Shown here one piece after another: positions 33,176 through 41,344 of a DNA stretch of 64,000 nucleotides (position 1 is the first letter of the stretch; every line of letters begins with the position of its first letter). Below the pieces are notes generated by a model. It saw nothing but the letters and a program-made list of their open reading frames with translations. It was not told the DNA's origin and searched no databases. This stretch comes from Phycisphaerae bacterium. GTDB taxonomy: Bacteria > Planctomycetota > Phycisphaerae > Sedimentisphaerales > Anaerobacaceae. The translations under genes were made by a program, and so were the position numbers. The DNA lies in contig JAAYBV010000031.1 of assembly GCA_012744475.1 (NCBI GenBank), positions 1-64,000 on the forward strand. The letters are read 5' to 3'.

Positions 33176-34687
33176 TCAATGACTGTGCGTCTGACTTTCT
33201 TGTCCCGCCTCCATCCCGTGTTGCCGCCCGGCCGGCATGGCGCCGACTTCGGGGTTCATCATGCTGGGTCTGGCCTGGATCTGGAGAGCGGAGTCGATCT
33301 TGAAACTGCCGTTGGTCACTACCTGTTCACCTTCGGCGAGCCCCTCCTTTACGACGTAATAGTCGCCCGCTCGAGGCCCGAGGACAATCTGCCGCCCTTC
33401 GAACGTCGGATTCTCGGTGTCCGGCTTCTTCACGTATACAACCGCACGCTGGCCCGTGATCAAGGGCGCGGACGCCGGAATGACCAGCGGAAGCACGCCG
33501 GCGGACTGCGCCGTCATGTAGCCGAGCGATTCGGTGGTTACAAGGTCCATCCCACAGACGTCACACGTCCCGGCCTGGTCCTTCAGAACCGATGGGTGCA
33601 TCGGACAGGTCCACTTGCCTGCCAGGTTCGGGTCCATCACCTTGCCCCCCTGGGCCAGGTGCGATTCGACCACCGCTCGAACAAACATCTCGGGTTTGAG
33701 TCGATCATCGGGATTGTTCACGTTGACGCGGACCTTGACTACTCGCGTCTTGGCATCCAGCGTCGGAGCAATGAAGCTGATCCAGCCCTGGAAGACCTCG
33801 CCGGGATGGGCCTCGGCGGTGAACGTGACCTCCTGTCCATAGCGGATCCAGGGCAGGTCGGATTCGTAGGCGTCGAGCTTGACCCAGACCTGCGACAGGT
33901 CGGCGACGGTGTAGATGTGTGTCCCCGTCTCGACGTACATCCCCTCGGTGGCCATCTTCTGAATCACCACGCCGCCGATGGGCGAGTAGATGGTCACGTG
34001 CGTTAGCGGCTCACCCGATCTCTCGATGTGTTCAATCTGCTCCGTCTTGAGGCCCAACAGGCGCAGCTTCTCTCGGGCGGCAGCAAGCGTAGCCTGAGCG
34101 GAGTCCTTGAGATATTCCGATGCCTCGGTCGCTGCTCTGGAGGCCGCCTTGGCCGCCTGCAGCAACTCCGCCTGCGCGCCGAACAGTTCGGGGCTGTAGA
34201 GATCGACGAGGTGATCGCCTTGCGCCACGCGGGTGCCGGTGAAGTCGACGTAGAGCCGGTCGATGCGGCCGGGCGACCAGGCGGCGATCGACTTGACGCG
34301 TGTCTCGTCGTAGTCGACCTTTCCCACCATGCGAACTCTGTTCGTCACAGCTCTTCGCGTGACGGCAGAGGTCTGGATGTCCATCAGCCTGGCGGCTGCC
34401 TCCGAGACAACCAGCTCGCGCGACGCTGCGTGGGCTGTCATCTCGGTGGGCATCGGGATCAGGTCCATGTCGCAGATCGGGCACAGGCCCGGCTTATCCC
34501 GGATGATCTGCGGATGCATCGAGCAGTACCACTTTTGCGGGGCAGACTCGGAATGCGCCCCCGGCATGGCTGCTTCGCTCTGCGAGGCCGGTGAAACCAG
34601 ATACCCAAGAACGAAACCGACCGCGATCAGGGTCAGCACACCAACCACCCACGCCCCCGACCGGATTGTGCGCCGAATCGATGCCAT
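33176..34687 (-). CDS. cusB: RND efflux periplasmic adaptor, CusB type, with two metal-binding domains
   Basis: The 503-residue protein has an N-terminal membrane anchor (about 12-32) and a first heavy-metal-binding domain KWYCSMHPQIIRDKPGLCPI near 52-76. The barrel-sandwich and beta-barrel adaptor body follows (RVAQGDHLVDLYSPELFGAQ, VTIYSPIGGVVIQ). A second copy, GKWTCPMHPSVLKDQAGTCD, then VCGMDL, lies near residue 355-385, inside the C-terminal third. The tail is Met/His-rich (HGMEAGQESQTHSH). Duplicate domains of this type occur in planctomycete CusB proteins, but the internal position is unusual. ATG 34687 with AAAGG was chosen. It links CusA to the TolC-like outer membrane channel. Confidence 0.9.
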   Translation of the reverse strand: MASIRRTIRSGAWVVGVLTLIAVGFVLGYLVSPASQSEAAMPGAHSESAPQKWYCSMHPQIIRDKPGLCPICDMDLIPMPTEMTAHAASRELVVSEAAARLMDIQTSAVTRRAVTNRVRMVGKVDYDETRVKSIAAWSPGRIDRLYVDFTGTRVAQGDHLVDLYSPELFGAQAELLQAAKAASRAATEASEYLKDSAQATLAAAREKLRLLGLKTEQIEHIERSGEPLTHVTIYSPIGGVVIQKMATEGMYVETGTHIYTVADLSQVWVKLDAYESDLPWIRYGQEVTFTAEAHPGEVFQGWISFIAPTLDAKTRVVKVRVNVNNPDDRLKPEMFVRAVVESHLAQGGKVMDPNLAGKWTCPMHPSVLKDQAGTCDVCGMDLVTTESLGYMTAQSAGVLPLVIPASAPLITGQRAVVYVKKPDTENPTFEGRQIVLGPRAGDYYVVKEGLAEGEQVVTNGSFKIDSALQIQARPSMMNPEVGAMPAGRQHGMEAGQESQTHSH

Positions 34688-34787
34688 TCGGTCCACCTTT
34701 CTGAATCAACACGAATACATACCGTCATAGTGGGATTTATGTTCGCGGTATTCCACTCTTCCACCCACAGGAACGTGCCTACTCCCC

Positions 34788-36071
34788 TCAGTCGGACAGC
34801 TCGGTTCCGACCAGCATTTCCAGTTCCGCCAGCCGCTGATGCTGATTTGCGCGAGCCCGCTCGCATTCGAGGCGGAATCGCAGCAGCGTCCGCTCGGCGT
34901 CGATCAGGCTGAGGAAATCGACCGTTCCGGCCGCGTACGCCGTCTCGGAGGCCCCCACCAGCTCCTGCGCCTTCGGGACCAGGACCTGCTCATAGAGACG
35001 CAGCTTCCGGCCGCTGTCTTCGAGGTCGTAGAGAACCTCTTGGGCCCGGGCCAGAAGGTCGTTCTCGACATCCTGTCTGTGATGCAGCGCCCGACGCGAC
35101 TGGGCCCTCGCCTGCAATTCGGCCGCACCATAGCTCTTGCGCCAGATCGGTAGATTCAGGCTGAACATCAGGATCACGGGGTCCTTGCCGCTGTCGCGTA
35201 CGCCCGACGTCATCGCGTCGTCTGTGACGATCCAATCGACGCCCACGCCGAGATCGGGGTAGAACTTCTTCTTCGCCAACTCGATCCGATTTCTGGCGAC
35301 CTCCACATCGAAATCCATCGCCTGCAATTGGGGATTCTGCTTTCTCAGCGCTGCCACCACCGTGGGCTGGTCCACCTGAACCATCTCATGCATCTCGGGC
35401 TTCGGCCAGAGTAGAGGCTCGGAGGTTGGGCGATTCAACGCCGCGTTGAGTCGGGCGACAATCGGCTCACGCAATTCCTGCAAAGCGATGAGCTCGTCCT
35501 CCAACGTCGCCAACTCGACCTGGGCACGAATGATGTCGGGATGGCCGGCGGTGGCTGCCGTGTACCTGGCGCGGGCCACCTCCTCAAAGTGTCGCACCAG
35601 ATCGAGGTTCTCCCGGGCGATCTCGATGGCGCTTTGGAGATAGACGTACTCGTGGAATGCGTCCTTGACGTCGTAGAACAATTGCAGCTTGCTGGCCTCG
35701 TAGCGTTTGTGAGCGGCCTGGGCGGCCGCAGAGGCCGCATCCGTGCGGGCTTCAATCGTGCCAAACCAGGGGAAGACCTGCATGATGCCGAGACGATGCT
35801 TCTGCGGGCCGACGCGAGTCTCGACCTCATCGATGAAGTAGCCGTAGGTGAAGCGAGGGTCAGGCAGTGCCTTGGCCTGGGGCACTGCCTCCAGAGTCAC
35901 CTTCCATTCCTCGAATGCCGCCTTCAGGCCCGCGTTGTTCCGCGCCGCCTGCCGCAGGTACTCCTGCAATGTCTGCGGCGTATTGACATCACGCACCTCG
36001 GCCGCGCCTATCGAAGAGGCCATCTCAACAATAAGCACAGCGGCAACTACTGCCGTGGGCTTGGCTTTCAC
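34788..36071 (-). CDS. TolC-family outer membrane efflux protein
   Basis: The 427-residue protein has a signal peptide, followed by two OEP repeats with long coiled helices (AAFEEWKVTLEAVPQAKALP, LRFRLECERARANQHQRLAE) and TolC-like motifs such as GIMQVFPWFGTIEART. It would be the CusC-like channel of the efflux operon. A GTG at 36071 is the start, with a weak ribosome site. Length and context are normal. Confidence 0.9.
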   Translation of the reverse strand: MKAKPTAVVAAVLIVEMASSIGAAEVRDVNTPQTLQEYLRQAARNNAGLKAAFEEWKVTLEAVPQAKALPDPRFTYGYFIDEVETRVGPQKHRLGIMQVFPWFGTIEARTDAASAAAQAAHKRYEASKLQLFYDVKDAFHEYVYLQSAIEIARENLDLVRHFEEVARARYTAATAGHPDIIRAQVELATLEDELIALQELREPIVARLNAALNRPTSEPLLWPKPEMHEMVQVDQPTVVAALRKQNPQLQAMDFDVEVARNRIELAKKKFYPDLGVGVDWIVTDDAMTSGVRDSGKDPVILMFSLNLPIWRKSYGAAELQARAQSRRALHHRQDVENDLLARAQEVLYDLEDSGRKLRLYEQVLVPKAQELVGASETAYAAGTVDFLSLIDAERTLLRFRLECERARANQHQRLAELEMLVGTELSD

Positions 36072-36113
36072 AGGATCGTCACTTTCAACAACGAGAAGTG
36101 CCCGCGACGGCGA

Positions 36114-36689
36114 TCAGAAGTAGTCCGGCTCGTTGCCGGCCTTCCACTTGATGTTGCAGCCCATACTGGGTTTCTGGTTTGCAGGTACGGGTCCGCCTTC
36201 GAGGATCCCGTCGAGCGCCACGCACAGGTCGGCGCCGGTGATCGGCACACCGTTGCCCGGCCGACTGTCATCCATCTGCCCGCGGTAGATCAGCTCGCGT
36301 TTTTCGTCGAAGACGAAGAAGTCCGGCGTGCAGGCGGCACGACAGGCCTTGGCAACCTCCTGCGTCTCGTCGTACAGATAGGGAAAGGTGAAACCCCTCT
36401 GCTTGGCAAACTTCGCCATCATCTCGGGCCGGTCGTCGGGGTAGGTCGCCACATCGTTCGAGTTGATCGCAACGAAGGCGACCCCTCGATCCTGATACTC
36501 CTTCGCCAGATCGACGAGATCGCCGATCACGTGCTTGACGAAGGGGCAATGATTGCAGAGGAAGGCCACCACCAGCGCCCTGGCGTCCCGGAGATCGGAC
36601 AGCGACACCGTCTTGCCCTCGGTGTCGGGCAAATGGAAATCGGGGGCCTTCGTGGTCAACGGCAGCATTGTGGAAGCGGTCGCGGACAT
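36114..36689 (-). CDS. Thioredoxin-fold redoxin with CNHC motif
   Basis: The 191-residue protein is of the AhpC/TSA-redoxin kind. It has DFHLPDTEGKTVSLSDLRDA, then VVAFLCNHCPFVKHVIGDL, where CNHC replaces CxxC, and later TPDFFVFDEKRELIYRGQ. Family members annotated as thioredoxin-family proteins are thought to be thiol oxidoreductases or peroxiredoxins. AAAGGAGG fixes ATG 36689. It could repair metal- or thiol-stress damage next to the efflux operon, but it lies in its own unit 88 bases from the ADH gene. Confidence 0.85.
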   Translation of the reverse strand: MSATASTMLPLTTKAPDFHLPDTEGKTVSLSDLRDARALVVAFLCNHCPFVKHVIGDLVDLAKEYQDRGVAFVAINSNDVATYPDDRPEMMAKFAKQRGFTFPYLYDETQEVAKACRAACTPDFFVFDEKRELIYRGQMDDSRPGNGVPITGADLCVALDGILEGGPVPANQKPSMGCNIKWKAGNEPDYF

Positions 36690-36777
36690 ATAGAGCCTCC
36701 TTTTACAGGAAACAACGGATCTTTTGACCCTACCTATATGCTGCTGGCGGAGGATTGTTCGGTCTTTCTCCCTGTCT

Positions 36778-37812
36778 CTACGGGGCAACCCGCAGGGCGA
36801 TCTTGCCAAATTGCCGGCCCGCTTCCATCTTCGCCATGGCCTGGCGCACTTCATCCAGCGTGAACACCTCATCGATAACGGGCCGGAGCCGGTTGACAGT
36901 CACGGCCCGCAGCATCTGGCGGAAGTCCTCGTTCGAGCCCATCGTCGAACCGAGGATCGTCAACTGGTTCCAGTAGAGGGCCTGGAGATTCGTCTCGGCC
37001 TTCGCGCCGGTGGTGATGCCGCAGGTGACGATCCGGCCGCCCCGCCGGACACAGGCAAAATCGAGCGGCCACGTGGCCGCGCCGACGCTGTCGACCGCGA
37101 CATCGACGCCACGACCCGCCGTAATCTCCTTGACGCGTTCCGCAACATCCTGACTGCGGTAGTGGATCGCATGATCGGCGCCGAGTTCGCGAGCGCGAGC
37201 AAGTTTCTCGTCGGAGGACGATGTGACAATCACCTTTGCGCCGATCAACTTGGCAAATTGCAGCGCGCAGAGGGCCGCGCCGCCCCCAATGCCGTGGATC
37301 AGGACGCTCTCACCCGGTCGAATCTGGGCTCGCGTCATCAGCATGCGCCAGGCCGTAACGGAGGCCAGCGACAGCGCGCCGGCCTCTTCCACAGACAGAT
37401 GCGCTGGCTTGGGCCACAGATTGCGAGCAGGAACCACCACGCGTTCGGCAAACGTGCCTGGCCGGCTGAGTCCCGCGATCCCAAACGATGGGCACTCGCT
37501 CTGCTGGCCTCGGGCACAAAACTCGCAGCGGCCGCAACTCAGGGCAGGGTTCACGATGACTTCGTCGCCGACTCTGACGCCCTCAACATCACGGCCAAGC
37601 TCCTCGACGAGGCCCACCGCATCGGACCCGAGGATGTGTGTGCCGCTCAGCGATGTCCCGGGCCGGCCCTTGCGGACCCAGATGTCCAGATGGTTCAGGC
37701 CGGCGCAGGTGACTTTCAGCACAACCTCGCCAGAACCCGGCGCCGGCTCGGGGACTTCCTCCACGCGTACAACGTCTAACTCACCATTCTCGTGGATGAC
37801 CGCCGCCTTCAT
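36778..37812 (-). CDS. Zinc-type alcohol dehydrogenase / quinone oxidoreductase family protein
   Basis: The 344-residue MDR-family protein has the catalytic-metal motif GHILGSDAVG-type region (HILGSDAVGLVEELG), the structural-zinc cysteines CGRCEFCARGQQSECP, and the NAD(P) motif GIGGGAALCALQFAKLIGA. The structural zinc site supports an alcohol dehydrogenase rather than a metal-free quinone reductase. The substrate is unknown. It is preceded by a GGGGGA-type ribosome site. Confidence 0.85.
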   Translation of the reverse strand: MKAAVIHENGELDVVRVEEVPEPAPGSGEVVLKVTCAGLNHLDIWVRKGRPGTSLSGTHILGSDAVGLVEELGRDVEGVRVGDEVIVNPALSCGRCEFCARGQQSECPSFGIAGLSRPGTFAERVVVPARNLWPKPAHLSVEEAGALSLASVTAWRMLMTRAQIRPGESVLIHGIGGGAALCALQFAKLIGAKVIVTSSSDEKLARARELGADHAIHYRSQDVAERVKEITAGRGVDVAVDSVGAATWPLDFACVRRGGRIVTCGITTGAKAETNLQALYWNQLTILGSTMGSNEDFRQMLRAVTVNRLRPVIDEVFTLDEVRQAMAKMEAGRQFGKIALRVAP

Positions 37813-37837
37813 GGAAGAGTCCCCCGAAAAGAAACGC

Positions 37838-39130
37838 CTATTTCGCCTTCACGTCGTAACAGAACAGGACATCCGCATGCCGCAGATAGAGTCTGCCGTC
37901 GGAGATCACCGGATACGGCCAGGCCGTTCCCGTCGCGGTCGGTCGCTGCGGGAGTTTGAACGAGCCTTTGAGGTTGTACTTCTCGGGCGTAGCCTCGATC
38001 AGAACCGCCGTGCCGTTTTCGTAGAGGAAGTACAAGCAGCCGTCCGCATACAGAACGCATCCCGACCCCCTGCCAAGCTGGTCGGCGTGCCACATGACCT
38101 TGCCCGTCTTCATCTCCAGGCAGGTAGGCTCGCCTTTGTTGTGGTTGTGACCGCCGTAGATGTAGTCGCCAACCTTCACGAAGCCACCGTGGTGATTCTG
38201 AAACGTGTCCTTGTCGAGCCAATAGACCTCCTCGGCCTTGACCCCGCCGCCGTCGGAGACCAGCTTCAGCAGCGCCGATCCAGTCTGGTAGGCGGTTGAG
38301 GCAAAGACATAGTCTCCGTCGATCACGGGCGTCGGGATGTTGGCGACGCGGTTGGCGATGCGGTTGTAGCCCCACAGGAACTTGCCCGAGTCGGCGGCGA
38401 CGCCGATCAGGCCCTCGTTGGTCAACTGCACGTATTGCTTCACGCCGGCGCCGTGACTGATCATGATGGAGGAATAGCCCGCTTCGTCGCGGCCGTTGGG
38501 TCCGATGTCGGACATCGAGGTCTTCCAGATCAGCGCGCCCGTCGCCTTGTCGAGAGCCGCGATCGCCGCGCTGTGGCCGCCGGGAGTACACAGCAGTCTA
38601 TCGCCATCGATCAGAGGCGACTCACTGAACTTCCACCTCGGATTAGCCGCCCCGCCCAGATCGTCGAGCAGGTTCTTCGACCAGACCAGCTTGCCGTCGT
38701 CGAGGCGCAGGCAAACCACATCGCCTTCGGTGCCTATGGCGTAAACGAAACCGCCGTCCAGCGTTGGCGTGCAACGAGGCCCATCCTGGTGCGCCGGGCC
38801 GATCTTCGTCGCCCAGAGTTGATTCCGCGTGGCCAGATCGTTCGCGTAGACGTACTGGGCCTTCTCGCCATCGACCTGGCGGTCTCCCATGGAGTACAGC
38901 CGCCCGCCGAGAATAGCAACCGTCGAGTACCCGGCCCCCATTCCGGACAGTTCCCACAGCAGCGCGGGGCCGCCCTCAGGCCACTGCTGGAGCAGCCCGG
39001 TCTCGCGGCATACGCCATCGCGGTTCGAGCCGCGCCATTGCGGCCAGTTGTCCGCCCAGCCGACCGTGCCAGACACCAATACAAGGACACAAATTCCAAC
39101 GAAGAAACATCGCCTTTTCATCATCGACAT
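37838..39130 (-). CDS. PQQ-like beta-propeller protein, secreted
   Basis: The 430-residue protein has a signal peptide and the planctomycete signature WPQWRGSNRDGVCRETG. A beta-propeller follows with repeated VLxALDKATGALIWKT and YVFASTAYQTGSALL blades. Such proteins are called PQQ-binding-like, but cofactor residues cannot be confirmed and most probably do not bind PQQ. It is a close paralogue of the neighbouring 39174 protein. Confidence 0.85.
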   Translation of the reverse strand: MSMMKRRCFFVGICVLVLVSGTVGWADNWPQWRGSNRDGVCRETGLLQQWPEGGPALLWELSGMGAGYSTVAILGGRLYSMGDRQVDGEKAQYVYANDLATRNQLWATKIGPAHQDGPRCTPTLDGGFVYAIGTEGDVVCLRLDDGKLVWSKNLLDDLGGAANPRWKFSESPLIDGDRLLCTPGGHSAAIAALDKATGALIWKTSMSDIGPNGRDEAGYSSIMISHGAGVKQYVQLTNEGLIGVAADSGKFLWGYNRIANRVANIPTPVIDGDYVFASTAYQTGSALLKLVSDGGGVKAEEVYWLDKDTFQNHHGGFVKVGDYIYGGHNHNKGEPTCLEMKTGKVMWHADQLGRGSGCVLYADGCLYFLYENGTAVLIEATPEKYNLKGSFKLPQRPTATGTAWPYPVISDGRLYLRHADVLFCYDVKAK

Positions 39131-39173
39131 GTCGAACCCCCAAAAGGACTCCCTGCTCTACTTTCGCTCGGCA

Positions 39174-40421
39174 TCAGTTACCGCCGCCCACATTCACGCA
39201 GACCAGATCGCCGGCAGCGTTGCGAGCGTAGATCCGCCCGTTAGCCAGCACCGGAACGGTCCAGCACTTGCCTTCGAGAATCTCGGCCGAGGCCAGCTCT
39301 TTATATCCATCGGGCGTCGCTTCCGCGATCACCAGCTTGCCCCTCTCGCCCAGGACGATCAGCTTGCCGTCCGCGAGCATGAGCGAGCCGGTGCCCAAGC
39401 CGCCCTGGGCCCACTTGATCTGACCGGTCTGGAGATCGAGACAAGTGAGCTTGCCGGAGCCACCGACCTGTCCGTCGAAACCATAAACGTATCCCTTCCA
39501 CAGGACCGAGCAGTTGACCTGATTTCGCATGTTCCTGTTGCTATAGACCTTCGTGACCCCGTTGTCGTCGAGCTTCAGAAGAGCACAGCCTTTGTTGTAG
39601 CCCGATGAGATGAAGATGCGGTCGTCCGCGATGATCGGATCGGCCGAGTTGATGTCGTAGCTCGTCTTCCACTCCAAACGCCACAGGATCTTACCCGTCG
39701 CGGCCTCCAAGCCGAACAGATGCTGGCATCCGAATAGAGCAACGCATTTCTTGCCTCCAAAGGTATAGGGCACAGGCGTTGCGTAACCGCCGGCGTCCTT
39801 GCCGTTGTGCCAGACCACGCGGCCGTCCGCCTTGTGCAGCGCCACGCCTGCGGTGCCCGCGTTCAGAATCACCAGATCATCCACGATCAGGGGCGAACTG
39901 GAGAAATACCACGTCAGTTCTTTGACGCCGGGGTCCTGATAGAGCTTCTTGTGCCAGACGATCTGACCACTGTCGGCGCGAAGTCGCAGGACGTCGCCGT
40001 TCTTGCTGAAGACGTAGACGGAGTCGCCCTCCACGGTTGGTGTGGCCGCCGGACCGCCTTCATGGCTCTTGTCCAGCCGAGGACACGGATACGATTGCTG
40101 CCACTTCTCACGGCCGGTGGCGGCATCGAGGCAGTAGAGCACGTCCCGGCCGTCGACGTTGCCCATGGCCCAGACGCATCCGTCGCGGACCGCCATCGAC
40201 GCGAATCCCCACCCGAGAGACGTCTTCCATTCTACCGCCGAACCTTCCGGCAGGACCGCCCGCCAGCCGGTCTCTCTGGAGATCCCGTCATAGTTGGAAC
40301 CGCGATAGTTGGGCCAGTCCGCGGCGAAAACGATGCCGGGAGCAATCAGCGAGACGACGATGGCCCAGCGAAAAACGCCCCACGAGAGATTTTGATAGGC
40401 ATTGCGCGTTTGTGACCTCAT
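39174..40421 (-). CDS. PQQ-like beta-propeller protein, secreted
   Basis: The 415-residue protein has a signal peptide and opens WPNYRGSNYDGISRETGW, parallel to the next gene (WPQWRGSNRDGVCRETG). Blades show VLYCLDAATGREKWQQSY, VALFGCQHLFGLEAATGKIL and LTCLDLQTGQIKWAQGGLGT. ATG 40421 follows AAGGAG. The two genes look like a tandem duplication, 43 bases apart. Role unknown; surface binding or electron transfer are both conceivable. Confidence 0.85.
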   Translation of the reverse strand: MRSQTRNAYQNLSWGVFRWAIVVSLIAPGIVFAADWPNYRGSNYDGISRETGWRAVLPEGSAVEWKTSLGWGFASMAVRDGCVWAMGNVDGRDVLYCLDAATGREKWQQSYPCPRLDKSHEGGPAATPTVEGDSVYVFSKNGDVLRLRADSGQIVWHKKLYQDPGVKELTWYFSSSPLIVDDLVILNAGTAGVALHKADGRVVWHNGKDAGGYATPVPYTFGGKKCVALFGCQHLFGLEAATGKILWRLEWKTSYDINSADPIIADDRIFISSGYNKGCALLKLDDNGVTKVYSNRNMRNQVNCSVLWKGYVYGFDGQVGGSGKLTCLDLQTGQIKWAQGGLGTGSLMLADGKLIVLGERGKLVIAEATPDGYKELASAEILEGKCWTVPVLANGRIYARNAAGDLVCVNVGGGN

Positions 40422-40591
40422 AATGACTCTCCTTAACAGACGGCACATTCAACAACGGCATTTGTATTATGCGACCACGGGATGTCAGGTTCGCTTGATC
40501 TGCATTGCCCACGTATCGATTCCGTAATCGGGCATCGCGCCGCCGGCCCGTCGCCTGGACCGAGAGCACGTCCACCAGAAGGAGACCACCG

Positions 40592-41293
40592 ATGACAGCT
40601 ATCACTCGTCGCGACTTCGTGAAAGACTCCATCGCCACCGGCGTCACTGTAGCCGGCGCCACCTCCGCACTCAGCGGAGCCGAAACGCCTTCGCGTGGCG
40701 GCCTCCTCAAGATCGTCGGCATCTCGTGCAGCCCTCGGCAGGGTCAGACAACCGCCAAGTCGCTGAAGGTCTGCCTCGAAGCAGCCGGCCAGGTCAGCGC
40801 GAGGGTCGAAACCGAACTGATTGAGCTGGCAGGACTGAAGATCAACGGCAGCCTGGCCGCCGGCATCCCTCTGGAGCCCGGAGAGAAAGACGACTTCCCC
40901 TCGCTGATCCCCCGGCTCACGGATCCAAACGTCCGCGGCATCATCATCGGCACACCGGTCTACTTCGGCAACATGAGCGCGCTGTGCAAGGCCTTCCTCG
41001 ATCGCTGCATCGCGTTCTACCAGAACGACCTGGCGTTGAGCAACAAGGTCGGTGGTGTCCTGGCCGTCGGCGGCACCCGCAATGGCGGACAGGAGGCAAC
41101 CGTTCAATCCGTTCAGGTGTCGCTGTTCTGCCAGGAGATGATTGTGGTGGGCAACGGCCGGCCGCACGCCCGCTTCGGCGCGACGCTCTGGAGCGGCGCC
41201 GAAGGAGGCGTCACGAAGGACGAGTACGGCATGACAACCGCCCGAAACCTCGGTCGTCGCGTCGCCGAGACGGTCCTGCGGATGCCGTCCTGA
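40592..41293 (+). CDS. Tat-exported flavodoxin / NADPH-dependent FMN reductase-like protein
   Basis: The 233-residue protein has a twin-arginine signal (TRRDFVKDSIATGVTVAGAT) and then a flavodoxin-like fold (LKIVGISCSPRQGQTTAKSL, GIIIGTPVYFGNMSALCKAF). The FMN loop and the GTPVYFGN segment match iron-sulfur flavoprotein / NADPH-FMN reductase proteins, without an Fe-S Cys motif. A twin-arginine export implies that it folds with its flavin in the cytoplasm. AAGGAG fixes ATG 40592. It diverges from the propeller gene and converges with the redox operon end. Confidence 0.85.
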   Translation: MTAITRRDFVKDSIATGVTVAGATSALSGAETPSRGGLLKIVGISCSPRQGQTTAKSLKVCLEAAGQVSARVETELIELAGLKINGSLAAGIPLEPGEKDDFPSLIPRLTDPNVRGIIIGTPVYFGNMSALCKAFLDRCIAFYQNDLALSNKVGGVLAVGGTRNGGQEATVQSVQVSLFCQEMIVVGNGRPHARFGATLWSGAEGGVTKDEYGMTTARNLGRRVAETVLRMPS

Positions 41294-41344
41294 CACAGCA
41301 AGCATATAGTACCCTCCAGAGAGTGACCGATGGAGCACCTCCGC

